Source: Haloarcula vallismortis ATCC 29715 (GTDB taxonomy: Archaea; Halobacteriota; Halobacteria; Halobacteriales; Haloarculaceae). From it: 64,000 nucleotides of DNA. The notes beneath the pieces were generated by a model that was not told the origin of the DNA, did no database searches, and saw only the letters and a program-made list of their open reading frames with translations. The translations under genes were made by a program, and so were the position numbers. The stretch spans positions 1 to 64,000 of the forward strand of contig NZ_AOLQ01000038.1 of assembly GCF_000337775.1 (NCBI RefSeq). Direction: 5' to 3'. This document shows positions 1 through 9,237 of the stretch, one piece after another (positions within the stretch are counted from its first letter, which is position 1; every line of letters begins with the position of its first letter).

Positions 1-828
1 CATCGAAGCCGCCAGCGATCAGGAGATCGCTGACGGGTTCGTCCCGAAAACAGACGACTGGCGCGGGGACCTCGACTGGGCCGATGTCGTTATCTTCGAC
101 GACATCTGGGTCGGCAGCGACATCGGCACCGGCGAAATCGCACAGGAACTCCGAGTCGAGGGTCACGCCATCGTTGGCGGGAACTGTTCACGGAGACGCT
201 CGGTAGGCTGGAGGGCTGGCTCGCCGACGAGGGGCACGTCGGCAGCATCGACATCAACTGTATCGTCAACGACAGTGGTATCTATCCACTGGAGTTCACA
301 CCGCGGTTCGGATATCCCACAATCACGTTGCAAGAGGAGTCCTTCGAATCTGGAACGGGGCAGTTCTTCCTCGACCTGGCGAACGGGCGCGACCCGGACT
401 TGGCGGTCCATCGTGGGTATCAGGTCGCGGTTCGGGTCGTCCTCCCGCCGTTCCCGTTCGACGACGAGCAAACCTACGACGAGAACTCCCGCAACGCCGC
501 GGTCGTCTTCGAGTCCGACAGCCGCGATGGCATCCACATCGAGGACGCGAAGCGCGTGCCCGTTGCGGACGCGGAACGCGCGACCGGCGAAAGCAGCGAA
601 CCGGGAGCGGCAGCCGACGGCCAGTGGCGGGTGGCTGGCGAAAGCGGGATGCCGCTGGTCGTCACAGGCAAGGGCGAAACGATGCAAGCGGCGCGAGAGC
701 AGGCCTACAAGCGCGTCGATGGCATCCTGATCCCGAACTGCTACTACCGCGACGACATCGGCGAACGGTGGATCGACGGCGACGGCGACAGATTGCAGGC
801 ATGGGGGTATCTCAGCCCGGCCGTGTAA
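1..828 (+). pseudogene. PurD-like ATP-grasp ligase, internally deleted and frameshifted
   Basis: Two parts of a phosphoribosylamine-glycine ligase (PurD) type protein lie in different frames. Bases 2 to about 181 (frame 2) encode an N-terminal piece ending GHAIVGG, the segment before the ATP-grasp domain. Bases about 181 to 828 (frame 1) encode the C-terminal part, with EFTPRFGYP (like the EFNxRFGDPE motif of PurD) and YYRDDIGERW near the end. The central ATP-binding domain is missing; by comparison with PurD I estimate 150-200 residues lost. Frame 1 has stops upstream of the join, so no single frame rescues the gene. The 5' end lies outside the window. The family call is fairly sure. Whether the lesion is natural or an assembly error cannot be seen here. 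Confidence 0.7.
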
Positions 829-889
829 TGGCAGATCGCTGTATTGTCTGGCGTATCTCTTTTGGCACGCGCCGAACGGGGACCTTTAT

Positions 890-904
890 GTATGTAACAC
901 ATAC
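890..904. promoter_or_regulatory. Inverted repeat at promoter of the Hsp20-like gene
   Basis: GTATGT-AAC-ACATAC is a perfect 6-bp inverted repeat with a 3-bp centre. It lies just downstream of a TATA-like CTTTATG (884-890) and 13 bp before the ATG at 918, so it covers the expected transcription start. That position suits a repressor. The regulator is unknown. Confidence 0.45.
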
Positions 905-917
905 TCATGGGTGACGA

Positions 918-1169
918 ATGGACGCACAAACTGAGCGGTCGCCGCTACACGTCTCGCACACCGACCACGACGACAGCTGGACGGTCGCTGTCGACCTTGG
1001 CTCGCTTCAGGTTAGCGACGACCACGTGACAGTCGACGTCATCGGAACGGAAGCCATCGTTGCCGTCGACGCCCCGCACCTCCAGACGGAGTTCGACATC
1101 GAGCTGCCGGCCGCCGGGGCAGTCCAGACACTCAGGAACGGCGTGCTCACGCTCTCGCAGCGAAGCTAG
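918..1169 (+). CDS. small Hsp20-fold (alpha-crystallin-like) protein
   Basis: An 83-residue acidic protein. The stretch FDIELPAAGAVQTLRNGVLTL resembles the end of an alpha-crystallin domain, where the LP pair and the NGVLTL strand are typical. It is shorter than standard small heat-shock proteins and lacks an IXI tail, so it probably keeps only the beta-sandwich core, as several short haloarchaeal families do. The ATG at 918 follows a TATA-like element by about 30 bp, suggesting a leaderless transcript. Chaperone activity is inferred from fold only. Confidence 0.6.
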   Translation: MDAQTERSPLHVSHTDHDDSWTVAVDLGSLQVSDDHVTVDVIGTEAIVAVDAPHLQTEFDIELPAAGAVQTLRNGVLTLSQRS

Positions 1170-1272
1170 CGCTGTCGCGGACTCCTTTTTAACCATACCC
1201 GCTGTTGTGACAACCACACAACACGATGTAACTCCACAAGGGATTTGGGCGTGATGCTGGAAGCGTTCAGTG

Positions 1273-2283
1273 ATGACCACCGATCCCGACCGGGACCCGA
1301 GCGCTCTGTCAACGATTTGGGGCTCGGTGCCGCCGCTTCGTGCGTGGATTCGAACGTTTCTCATCGGCCTCTGTATGGGCAGCGCGGACGGCGTCCCCGG
1401 TGTCTCCGGCGGAACAATCGCGCTTATCGCCGGGGTCTACGAGCGACTCATCGCCGCGATTACCGCCGTCACCCCGGGCCGTATAATTCGGTTCGTTCGC
1501 GCGCTCGTTCCCGTTGACGGCGGCGTCGATGTCCGTAGCGCGTTCTCCGAACTCCTCGAAATAGATATTTGGTTCCTGCTCGCGCTGGTCGGCGGTGTCG
1601 CAACCGCCGTCGTCATCGTGACTCGAATCGTCACTATCGCCAGCAAAGAGACGCCGGAACTCCTCTTTGGGTTCTTCTTCGGACTCATCGCCGCCTCGGC
1701 GCTGGTGTTACTGCGCAGTCTCACGGTCGACTCACCGGTCCAGATCGGGACTGGGGTCGTCGGCTTCCTGCTCGCGTTCTACGTCTCCGGTGTGTCGAAC
1801 ACCGCGGCCGACGGCGGTGGTCTCGTGTTCGTCTTCATCGCCGGCATGATCGGTGTTAGTGCAATGATTCTGCCCGGCATTTCGGGGTCACTGCTACTCA
1901 TCATCCTCGGCCAGTACGACAGGATGTCGACGGCACTCACCGAATTCGTGGACGCGCTCATCGCGCTTGCCACCGGCGGGCCAGCCGAAGACGTGACCAC
2001 GACCGCCGTGCCGGTCGTGACGTTCATCCTCGGCGGCCTTGTCGGCCTGTTCACCATCGCCCGCGTCGTCCGTCGTGCGCTTGATTACAACCGCCGGGCG
2101 ACACTGGCTTTCCTCGTCGCCCTCGTCGTCGGCGCACTACGCGCCCCTGTCGTGGAAGTTCAGGAAAATGTAGGTTTTTCGACGGACGTACTCATCGCGT
2201 TCGTCGCCGCTGGTGCCGTCGGCGCGGTTTTCTTGCTCGTCCTCGACTGGTACGCCGTCGACCTCGACCTCGATAAGGTCTAA
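1273..2283 (+). CDS. DUF368 family polyprenyl-phosphate carrier (PopT-like)
   Basis: A 337-residue multi-pass membrane protein. The N-terminal GSADGVPGVSGGTIALIAGVY and the second related segment MILPGISGSLLLIILGQYD are the duplicated hallmark of DUF368. Bacterial DUF368 proteins (PopT) recycle undecaprenyl phosphate across the membrane. In an archaeon the likely cargo is dolichyl phosphate used in protein glycosylation, which is inference. A GTG lies immediately before the ATG at 1273 and could also start it. A TTTTTAA element at 1184-1190 may be the promoter, giving a leader of about 60 bp, so this gene is not obviously leaderless. The next gene is convergent. Confidence 0.85.
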   Translation: MTTDPDRDPSALSTIWGSVPPLRAWIRTFLIGLCMGSADGVPGVSGGTIALIAGVYERLIAAITAVTPGRIIRFVRALVPVDGGVDVRSAFSELLEIDIWFLLALVGGVATAVVIVTRIVTIASKETPELLFGFFFGLIAASALVLLRSLTVDSPVQIGTGVVGFLLAFYVSGVSNTAADGGGLVFVFIAGMIGVSAMILPGISGSLLLIILGQYDRMSTALTEFVDALIALATGGPAEDVTTTAVPVVTFILGGLVGLFTIARVVRRALDYNRRATLAFLVALVVGALRAPVVEVQENVGFSTDVLIAFVAAGAVGAVFLLVLDWYAVDLDLDKV

Positions 2284-2289
2284 TCCGGT

Positions 2290-3393
2290 TCAGAACCCCC
2301 AGGCGCGACGGTACTGCGGCGGCCCTTCGATTCCGTCGGTCGCGTCGAGTTCTTTCGCAGCAGTCATCGTGAAGTACGGGTCCCGGAGGTGTTCGCGGCC
2401 GACAATAGCCATGTCGGCCCGGTCGTTGGCGATGACGGCTTCGGCCTGTTCGGGCGTCGTGATGCCGCCGACAGCGCCGACGGCGATGTCCGATTCGGTT
2501 GCCTCGCGAATCCGCTCAGCATATCGAAGCTGGTAGTTCGGGCCGGCGTACTCCGGCCGGGACTGGGGGTGGATGCCGCCGCCGCTCACGTCGATGAAGT
2601 CCGCACCGATGTCGGCGAGTCGGTCCGAGAGGCGCACGGAGTCCTCGACGGTCAATGCGTCGCGGTCGGGGAGCCAGTCTGTCGCCGAGATCCGGACGAA
2701 CACCGGCTTGTCGTCGGGCCAGAGGTCACGGACGGCGGCGGTTACCTTCCGTGTTAGCCGCGTGCGCCCCTCGAAGTCGCCGCCGTAGTCGTCTTCGCGG
2801 TGGTTCGTCACTGGCGAGAGGAACTGATGCAAGAGGTAGCCATGGGCGGCATGGACCTCCGCGACCTCGAAGCCGGCGTCGAGTGCGCGCTCGGCGGCGG
2901 CACAGAACGAATCGATAACGTCCTCGATGCCGTCCTGATCAAGCGCCGCTGTCGGCGGGGCCTCGTCGTCTTCGTACGGCCACGGGTTGTCGCTCGGTCC
3001 GACGACGTCCCAGCCGCCGTCGTCGGGCTGGAGCGGGTCGTGCCCATCCCACGGTCGTTCAATCGAGGCCTTCCGCCCGGCGTGGGCCAACTGGATGCCG
3101 GGCACGCTGCCCTGTTCGCTGATGAACTCCGTAATCGGGTCGAGCGCCGCCGCGTGCTCGTCGCTCCAGATGCCCAGATCCTCCGGAGAGATGCGTCCGC
3201 GAGCTTCGACGGCGGTCGCCTCTGTCATGACCAACCCCGCGCCGCCAACGGCACGAGAGCCCAGATGCGTGCGGTGCCAGTCGGTAGCAAGGCCGTCGCC
3301 GGCCTCGCAAGAGTACTGGCACATCGGAGAAACCATGACGCGATTCGGGACTGTCGTCTCGCGGAGTTCCAGCGGTGAGAACAGTGCAGTCAT
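2290..3393 (-). CDS. NADH:flavin oxidoreductase, old yellow enzyme (YqjM-like)
   Basis: A 367-residue FMN TIM-barrel enzyme of the thermophilic-like OYE subclass, which reduces activated C=C bonds with NAD(P)H. The start region VMVSPMCQYS carries the Cys that tunes FMN in YqjM. QLAHAGRKAS and the HAAHGYLLHQFLSP motif (substrate-binding and barrel core) are intact, as is the FMN-phosphate region GAVGGITTPEQAE. I chose the ATG at 3393 (MTALFSPLEL). An in-frame ATG 33 bp upstream would add residues that do not resemble the family. The physiological substrate is unknown. It lies 102 bp downstream of the beta-RFAP-synthase-like gene on the same strand. Confidence 0.9.
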   Translation of the reverse strand: MTALFSPLELRETTVPNRVMVSPMCQYSCEAGDGLATDWHRTHLGSRAVGGAGLVMTEATAVEARGRISPEDLGIWSDEHAAALDPITEFISEQGSVPGIQLAHAGRKASIERPWDGHDPLQPDDGGWDVVGPSDNPWPYEDDEAPPTAALDQDGIEDVIDSFCAAAERALDAGFEVAEVHAAHGYLLHQFLSPVTNHREDDYGGDFEGRTRLTRKVTAAVRDLWPDDKPVFVRISATDWLPDRDALTVEDSVRLSDRLADIGADFIDVSGGGIHPQSRPEYAGPNYQLRYAERIREATESDIAVGAVGGITTPEQAEAVIANDRADMAIVGREHLRDPYFTMTAAKELDATDGIEGPPQYRRAWGF

Positions 3394-3495
3394 CGGCGGT
3401 GGTTTGCCGTCGAGACGGATAACCACAATGGCGGCTGCAAGAGTCGTCGTTACTGCCAGCGGCTCGCATCGAGTCGCCCCGCTGTTCCGCTTCGG

Positions 3496-4461
3496 CTACT
3501 CGGTCAGCGAGGCACCGGTGTTCCGGGGTGCGACGACGCGGACCGTTCCCTCAACGCCGGCCGCATCGAGCGCCAGTACGCCTGCTTCGCGGGCCTCAGA
3601 CTCGTAGTCTGCCGTCGTCAGACCCCAGACGGTAGGACCCCACGAGCTCTGGCCGGCCCCGGAGATGACCGGTGCGCTCGATAGCGAGTCGACGAGTTCG
3701 CCAGCGGGCGGGCGGTAGACGCCACCCTGCTCGTCAGCGTACCACGCGCCGTTGAGTCGGCCCAGTCGTGCCGCGGCCTGCCCGAAGTCGCTATGGTCTC
3801 TCGTCGCAATCGCAGGGAGGACTCGGCGGGTCAGTAACGTCGAAATCTGGTCGGCGATGCCGGGGTCAGCGCGCTCGACGGCTTGCCGCATGCTCTGGTC
3901 CTCCGCGTCTCCGCTCTGACCCGGGTCGGTGTCCGGCACGACGACGACGAAGCGCCAGTGTGCGGGCACGTCGTGATGCGCCAGCACCGGCGGCACGTCC
4001 CAGTCACCCTCCGCCGGTGGTTCGGCTGTAAACCGCTCGGTTGGGTGGCCGCCGTCGACGATGAACCCGCCCGACTCGAACGCCGCCACCCCGACGCCGC
4101 TCCGGCCGCCCCGTCCCAGTTGTGGCGCGTATGTCCGTGCGTCGGCGGTCCGTTCGTAGGCCCGCACGATGGCGATGAGCGTCGCGAGCGAGAGCTGTGT
4201 GCCGCTGCCGAGCCCGACGTGTCGCGGGAAGCGCTCGTCGACAGAGACAGCAGCGCCGGGTACATCAAGCGCGTCGACCACGCGCCGGACGTACGGCTCG
4301 GTCGCCGGGTCGTCACACTGGACTCTGTCGGCCCGTGTCGCCTCGACGGTCAGCCGCGGCTCGTCAAGCGCAAGCCCGACGCCGCCGTAGAGGCGCTCGT
4401 GAGCGAGTGAGAGGTTCTGAAACCCGAAATGGAGTCGCGCAGCGGTCGTGACCGTCGGCAT
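3496..4461 (-). CDS. beta-ribofuranosylaminobenzene 5'-phosphate synthase-like GHMP protein
   Basis: A 321-residue protein of the GHMP-kinase superfamily, beta-RFAP synthase branch (COG1907). It starts ARLHFGFQNLS, and RHVGLGSGTQLSLATL is the GHMP phosphate-binding loop. GRGGRSGVGVAAFESGGFIVDGG matches the family core. In methanogens the enzyme condenses 4-hydroxybenzoate or p-aminobenzoate with PRPP in the first step of methanopterin synthesis. Haloarchaea are known to use folate rather than methanopterin, so the product here may feed folate or an unknown pterin. The gene is divergent from ilvD, with 121 bp between them. Confidence 0.8.
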   Translation of the reverse strand: MPTVTTAARLHFGFQNLSLAHERLYGGVGLALDEPRLTVEATRADRVQCDDPATEPYVRRVVDALDVPGAAVSVDERFPRHVGLGSGTQLSLATLIAIVRAYERTADARTYAPQLGRGGRSGVGVAAFESGGFIVDGGHPTERFTAEPPAEGDWDVPPVLAHHDVPAHWRFVVVVPDTDPGQSGDAEDQSMRQAVERADPGIADQISTLLTRRVLPAIATRDHSDFGQAAARLGRLNGAWYADEQGGVYRPPAGELVDSLSSAPVISGAGQSSWGPTVWGLTTADYESEAREAGVLALDAAGVEGTVRVVAPRNTGASLTE

Positions 4462-4550
4462 ACCGCAGCGGAGGTTCCCGACAGAAAAGAACCTGCTGTC
4501 ACCGGTGGGTTTCGCCGTGCTTCTGTGTGGGTCGTTAGCGCGAGTACAAG

Positions 4551-4558
4551 TTATTTAA
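4551..4558 (+). promoter_or_regulatory. TATA box of ilvD
   Basis: TTATTTAA lies 25-32 bp upstream of the ilvD ATG (4583), the usual spacing for a leaderless archaeal promoter. It is in the divergent gap with the beta-RFAP-like gene. Confidence 0.6.
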
Positions 4559-4582
4559 GGTTGCCCATGGCCTCGGTGAAAT

Positions 4583-6310
4583 ATGAGCAATCAGGAGCGG
4601 CAAGAACGTCCGGAAAAAGACCCGGACCTGCGGAGTACCGAGGTGACGGAGGGATACGAGAAAGCTCCCCACCGCGCGATGTTCCGCGCGATGGGCTATG
4701 ACGACGAGGACCTCTCCTCGCCGATGATCGGCGTCGCGAACCCCGCCGCCGACATCACGCCGTGTAACGTCCACTTAGACGACGTGGCTGACGCTGCCTA
4801 CGAGGGTATCGACGACACGGAAGGGATGCCGATAGAGTTCGGAACGATCACCATCTCCGACGCCATCTCGATGGGAACCGAAGGGATGAAAGCGTCGCTT
4901 ATCTCCCGTGAGATAATCGCCGACTCAGTCGAACTTGTCACCTTCGGCGAGCGCATGGACGGCATCGTCACTATCGGCGGCTGTGACAAGAACATGCCCG
5001 GCATGATGATGGCCGCCATCCGGACGGACCTGCCCAGCGTCTTCCTCTACGGCGGCTCCATCATGCCCGGCGAGCACGACGGCCGCGAGGTCACTATTCA
5101 GAACGTCTTCGAGGGCGTCGGCGCGGTCGCCGACGGCGAGATGACCGAGGGCGAACTCGACGAGATGGAACGCCACGCCTGCCCCGGTGCGGGCTCCTGT
5201 GGTGGGATGTTCACCGCGAACACGATGGCCTCTATCTCCGAAGCGCTCGGCTTTGCACCGCTGGGGTCGGCCTCCCCGCCAGCCGAACACGAGTCCCGCT
5301 ACGAGGAGGCCCGTCGGGCCGGCGAACTCGCCGTCGAGGTGGTTCAGGAACGCCGCCGCCCCTCCGATTTCCTCACCCGCGAATCCTTCGAGAATGCTAT
5401 CGCCCTGCAGGTCGCGGTCGGCGGATCGACCAACGCCGTCCTCCACCTGCTCGCGCTCGCGGCGGAGGCCGGCATCGACCTCGACATCGAGACGTTCAAC
5501 GAGATAAGCGCCCGGACGCCCAAGATCGCTGACCTCCAGCCCGGCGGCGAGCGGGTCATGAACGACCTCCACGAAGTCGGTGGTGTCCCAGTCGTCCTGA
5601 AGGCGCTGAACGACGCCGGCCTGCTCCACGGTGACGCGCTCACGGTCACAGGCAACACAATCGCGGAGGAGCTCGAACAGATCAATCCGCCCACGGTCGC
5701 GGAGCTCGACGTGGACTATCTCTACACAGTCGAGGACCCCATCCACGAGCGCGGCGCTATCCGCATCCTCTCCGGGAACCTCGCGCCCGACGGCGCAGTT
5801 ATCAAGATAACCGGCGAAGACCACCTCCACCACGAAGGGCCGGTCCGCGTATTCGAGCAGGAGGAAGGAGCTATGGAGTACGTGCAGGAAGGCCACGTCG
5901 AATCCGGCGACGTGATCTGTATCCGCAACGAGGGACCACAGGGCGGCCCCGGCATGCGCGAGATGCTGGGCGTGACCTCGGCCGTCGCCGGCCAGGGCCA
6001 CGCCGAGGACGTGGCGCTGTTTACCGACGGCCGGTTCTCCGGCGCGACTCGCGGCTTTTCCATCGGCCACGTCGCTCCCGAGGCGTTCGTCGGCGGCCCC
6101 ATCGCCGCCCTGGAGGACGGCGACACCATCACCATCGACATCGACAACCACGAACTGTCGGTCGATCTCAGCGAGGACGAGATGGCACAGCGCCTCGAAG
6201 ATTACGACCCCGAACCGACCTACGACAGCGGCGTGCTGGCGAAGTACCACAGCGACTTCGGCTCCGCCGCCAACGGTGCAGTGACGAACCCCGGCGCGAA
6301 GTGGGACTGA
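4583..6310 (+). CDS. ilvD: dihydroxy-acid dehydratase
   Basis: A 575-residue enzyme that dehydrates 2,3-dihydroxy-3-methylbutanoate and -pentanoate to 2-keto acids, the third common step of valine/isoleucine synthesis, also feeding leucine. The Fe-S and Mg sites are visible: [13 protein letters not shown] (about residue 132) and [16 protein letters not shown] (about 199), with [11 protein letters not shown] further on and the C-terminal [16 protein letters not shown] swivel-domain motif. The length is standard for the family. The start is fixed by the TATA box at 4551. It stands alone, apart from other branched-chain genes. Confidence 0.97.
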   Translation: MSNQERQERPEKDPDLRSTEVTEGYEKAPHRAMFRAMGYDDEDLSSPMIGVANPAADITPCNVHLDDVADAAYEGIDDTEGMPIEFGTITISDAISMGTEGMKASLISREIIADSVELVTFGERMDGIVTIGGCDKNMPGMMMAAIRTDLPSVFLYGGSIMPGEHDGREVTIQNVFEGVGAVADGEMTEGELDEMERHACPGAGSCGGMFTANTMASISEALGFAPLGSASPPAEHESRYEEARRAGELAVEVVQERRRPSDFLTRESFENAIALQVAVGGSTNAVLHLLALAAEAGIDLDIETFNEISARTPKIADLQPGGERVMNDLHEVGGVPVVLKALNDAGLLHGDALTVTGNTIAEELEQINPPTVAELDVDYLYTVEDPIHERGAIRILSGNLAPDGAVIKITGEDHLHHEGPVRVFEQEEGAMEYVQEGHVESGDVICIRNEGPQGGPGMREMLGVTSAVAGQGHAEDVALFTDGRFSGATRGFSIGHVAPEAFVGGPIAALEDGDTITIDIDNHELSVDLSEDEMAQRLEDYDPEPTYDSGVLAKYHSDFGSAANGAVTNPGAKWD

Positions 6311-6364
6311 GTCGAACCAGTCACAGCCTCGGCTCGCAGGGCCAGTCCTGACGGAATCGTGGAC

Positions 6365-6607
6365 TCACGTCCGTGTGACCGTGATAAGCCCTTCTTTCAG
6401 CGCCGCTTCGAACCGCTCGTCAAGCGTCATCTGCTCCCAGCCGTCAGGCCGGTTCTCCGTAGCGATCTCAGCGAGCGACTCGACCAGCGACCTGTGGAGG
6501 AACCGTCCGTTCTCGCCACAGTCGTCGCAGGTCTTGATTATCGAGCGAACCTCGAAGTCCCGCTCGACGCCGGCCTGGCACCGTGCACACACGTACGTTT
6601 CGGACAC
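6365..6607 (-). CDS. small zinc-ribbon protein, haloarchaeal
   Basis: An 80-residue protein with two Cys pairs, CARCQ near residue 7 and CDDCGENGRF near residue 27, which form a probable zinc ribbon. The rest is charged and helical (SLVESLAEIATENRPDGWEQMTLDERFEAAL). It uses a GTG start. No enzymatic motif is seen. Related short double-CxxC proteins are common in haloarchaea and presumably bind nucleic acid or protein. It is convergent with ilvD, 54 bp from its stop. Confidence 0.65.
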   Translation of the reverse strand: MSETYVCARCQAGVERDFEVRSIIKTCDDCGENGRFLHRSLVESLAEIATENRPDGWEQMTLDERFEAALKEGLITVTRT

Positions 6608-6928
6608 ACCCGTCCATACGCCGCCCGGATACTCGGATGTTGTGAATTATTTCAACTGAGTGTCATTCGCGGCTATGGGCCGTTCCCATCGACGGCACGC
6701 TCTATCGGCTATCACCGCACAGTTCCCTGCGCGGAAGATAGGCACCGTGCTGTGTCATTGCGTTATCGCGGCCACTTGGGCCATTCAGCGGGAGGATTCA
6801 GACGACGACTGTCCGCTGCGGACAGCAATGGCTAATATGAGTCGGACGGCCTTGTCCCGCTATTAGGTCCTATTTTATTTTTATCATGACTACTAAACCT
6901 ATTTACAATCTCAGTACAAACTACGGGC
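6608..6928. other. Intergenic region before the sensor kinase
   Basis: 321 bp without a convincing gene; a short open frame at 6660-6866 has no recognisable protein features. It contains a 17-bp palindrome (6809-6825), a T-rich run at 6868-6885 and, at 6899-6906, CTATTTAC, which is the likely TATA box of the kinase gene. Confidence 0.6.
6809..6825. repeat. 17-bp perfect palindrome
   Basis: CTGTCCGC-T-GCGGACAG is an exact 8-bp inverted repeat around one central base, 104 bp or more upstream of the kinase start. With a single-base centre it suits a dimeric DNA-binding site better than an RNA hairpin. Confidence 0.4.
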
Positions 6929-8287
6929 GTGTCGATGTCCCCGCCGACCGTCCTCCTCATCGCCGCCGAGCCTGCTACCGGAAAGCGGTTACAGGCGGCA
7001 CTCGAACAGGCCGCAATCGACGCCACGGTCGACACGACAGAGCCCGAATGCGTCGATACGACACTGCTACGTACTGCGGCTGACTGCCTCGTCGTTCCGG
7101 TGACGTGTGAGGGCATGGCAGGCGGACATCTGGCGGAGGCGGCCACCGGTCTCTACCCGGACCTCCCAGTAATCATGTACGGTAGTGAGGCGGACCATGG
7201 AGAACATATTCGGACGGTCGCCGACGACGACCTCGGGTCGCCGGAGCTGGCAGCCACAATCGGTGAGACACTCGAAAACAGTGAGACGATGGCTGCGCGG
7301 CCGGCGTCCCGGCCGGAGACGATTCTCGCAACGATGTTCGAGCGGAACTCCGAACACCTGTATGTAAAAGACACTGACAGGCACTATCTGTTGCTCAACG
7401 ATGCCTCATACGCGCCCCCAGAACTACTCGGTCGGCGGGACGAAGACGGGCTCCCCGCCGGGGCGACGTATCTGGATGCGGCACGCGGTGACGACTTGCA
7501 GGTCATCAACGACGGGACCGATATCCTCGACATCCACGAGTTCTCGCCGTCGATGGGGAAACACCTTCGAACGTCGAAGGTACCCTGGTACGACGAAACC
7601 GATGAGCTGGCCGGTCTCATCGGTATTACGCAGGATGTCACCGACCAGAAAGAGCGCGAGCGGCTCCTCAGACAGCAGAACGAACGCCTCCGGAAAGTGG
7701 CGCTGCTGGCCGCACACGAACTCCGAAACGAACTTCAGGTGTCGACCGGCCACCTCTCGCAGATCGAAGCCGACGACGAGCACGTTAGCGCTGTGGAGCA
7801 GTCCATCGACCGACTCTCCAGTATTGTCGATAAGGTCGTCTCGCTGGCGTCGAGCGACTCGCCGGAGTTCGAACCCGAGAAGCAGTGGCTCTCGACGGTT
7901 GTCTGGGACGTATGGAGTTCGCTATCGCTCGAAGCCGCGTCGCTCGAAGTGACATCGGATAGGCGACTGCTGGCGGACCCGGAGTCGATGCGCCTGTTTC
8001 TCGAGATACTACTCTCGAACGCTGTCGAACACGGCGGGCCGGACGTTGCGATTCGCGTCGGGGCCACGTCCTCGGGGTTTTTCGTCGCAGATGATGGGCC
8101 CGGCGTCACCGTTTCGCCGCCGGAACGGGTGTTTGAAGCGGGCTACGCATCAGAGAAGCAAAACAGCGGGTTCGGCCTCTACATCGCCAACCGGATCGCA
8201 AAAGAGCACGGCTGGTCGCTGTCCGTCGATGACAGCGAGGACGGCGGCGCGCGGTTTACCGTGACCGACGTGGAGCGACCGGATTAA
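6929..8287 (+). CDS. sensor histidine kinase (degenerate receiver-PAS-HisKA-HATPase)
   Basis: About 450 residues. Residues 5-115 have a receiver-like pattern ([20 protein letters not shown]) but the phospho-acceptor position reads CLVVPVT, so it probably cannot be phosphorylated. A PAS segment follows (about 130-235, ending [15 protein letters not shown]). The H box is [14 protein letters not shown] (about 260), the N box [10 protein letters not shown], and the G boxes ADDGPGV and [10 protein letters not shown]. No membrane segment is seen, so it is a cytoplasmic sensor. Either GTG 6929 or ATG 6935 fits the TATA element at 6899. The stop overlaps that of the convergent neighbour by 4 bp. The cognate response regulator is not in the window. 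Confidence 0.88.
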   Translation: MSMSPPTVLLIAAEPATGKRLQAALEQAAIDATVDTTEPECVDTTLLRTAADCLVVPVTCEGMAGGHLAEAATGLYPDLPVIMYGSEADHGEHIRTVADDDLGSPELAATIGETLENSETMAARPASRPETILATMFERNSEHLYVKDTDRHYLLLNDASYAPPELLGRRDEDGLPAGATYLDAARGDDLQVINDGTDILDIHEFSPSMGKHLRTSKVPWYDETDELAGLIGITQDVTDQKERERLLRQQNERLRKVALLAAHELRNELQVSTGHLSQIEADDEHVSAVEQSIDRLSSIVDKVVSLASSDSPEFEPEKQWLSTVVWDVWSSLSLEAASLEVTSDRRLLADPESMRLFLEILLSNAVEHGGPDVAIRVGATSSGFFVADDGPGVTVSPPERVFEAGYASEKQNSGFGLYIANRIAKEHGWSLSVDDSEDGGARFTVTDVERPD

Positions 8288-9003
8288 AGCTCGAATGTCT
8301 CGTCGCCGTCGAGGACGTGGACCTCGGCGTCACTGCCGGTGCCCGCGACCTCGTTGACGAAGTCTTGCGTATCGATTTCGATTGGCGGGAACGTGTCGTA
8401 GTGCATCGGGAACGCGTGGTCGACGTCCAGCCAGTCGACGGCGATGGCGGCCTGCATCGGTCCCATGGTGAAGTGGTCGCCGACCGGCACCGCCGCGGCG
8501 TCCGGTTCGAGGAACGGCCCGATGACGTCGCGCATCTCCGTCATGAGACCGGTATCGCCGGCGTGGTAGAACGTCGTCGACTCCTCGTCACTGACCTGTG
8601 TCGGCTTCGTGTCCGAGATGATGAACCCGCCCGGCATCCCGCCGCTCGTCCCGTAGCTGGTATCCATGCCGTTCGTGTGGTCGGCCCGGTGCATCGTGAC
8701 AAAGGCGTCGTCGATTTCGACGGTGCCGCCGAGGTTCATCCCCATGCCGCCGACGGCGTCGAAATCGCCGAAGTTGTCCTCGCAGTACTCGACGATTTCG
8801 GGCGTGGCCACGAGCCCGCTGCCCTCGTAGCGGTCCACGTCGCCGATGTGGTCGGCGTGGCCGTGGGTCAACAACACGTAGTCCGGGTCCAGTTCCTCTG
8901 GGTCGGTGTCTGTGTGTGGGTTATCGAAAAACGGGTCGATGAGCAACTCGGTGTCGTCGACTGTCACGTGCCACGTCGAGTGGCCATGCCATGTGAGTTC
9001 CAT
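8284..9003 (-). CDS. UPF0173 metal-dependent hydrolase (metallo-beta-lactamase fold)
   Basis: A 239-residue protein. The start [13 protein letters not shown] and [10 protein letters not shown] are typical of the UPF0173/YtkL group. [12 protein letters not shown] is the HxHxDH metal motif, and later [17 protein letters not shown] and [10 protein letters not shown] supply further ligands. It has no signal peptide and is probably a cytosolic hydrolase of unknown substrate. A TATA-like TAATATTAAG (9031-9040) lies about 30 bp upstream, consistent with a leaderless start. Confidence 0.88.
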   Translation of the reverse strand: MELTWHGHSTWHVTVDDTELLIDPFFDNPHTDTDPEELDPDYVLLTHGHADHIGDVDRYEGSGLVATPEIVEYCEDNFGDFDAVGGMGMNLGGTVEIDDAFVTMHRADHTNGMDTSYGTSGGMPGGFIISDTKPTQVSDEESTTFYHAGDTGLMTEMRDVIGPFLEPDAAAVPVGDHFTMGPMQAAIAVDWLDVDHAFPMHYDTFPPIEIDTQDFVNEVAGTGSDAEVHVLDGDETFEL

Positions 9004-9237
9004 ACCGGATGCACGCTACTCGCGGCGTCTACTTAATATTACAGTGGACTGGCTCTGTAGTGTCCAATCGAGCGGCCGCTCCCCACCGATCATCGCTGGC
9101 AGCAATCAGCCATGACGGGTATCCGAAAAGTCTTTCAGAACATTTTCTGTCTGCTCGTTTAACTGCACAGGCTCGACCGGTAGCCGCGCTTCGATGGGAA
9201 ACGCTCTGGGGACGGGAACCAAAACCGTTTTATGATT

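Noticed and set aside
1245-1517. Overlapping plus-strand open frame at the start of the DUF368 gene
   Set aside because: Arg-rich shadow frame. The DUF368 frame has the conserved GSADGVPGVSGGT motif.
4925-6250. 441-codon open frame on the minus strand
   Set aside because: It is antisense to ilvD, whose plus-strand frame carries all family motifs. Long antisense frames are usual in GC-rich haloarchaeal DNA.
6660-6866. 68-codon open frame in the intergenic region
   Set aside because: Basic, Cys- and Arg-rich composition unlike haloarchaeal proteins, no start signal, no motif.
6862-6873. TAGGTCCTA resembling a DtxR box upstream of the sensor kinase
   Set aside because: The spacing between the half sites is one base, not four as in the two good sites, and the position is too far upstream.
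9136-9149. CAGAA-CATT-TTCTG inverted repeat
   Set aside because: Only 5-bp arms and about 100 bp from the nearest start; expected by chance.
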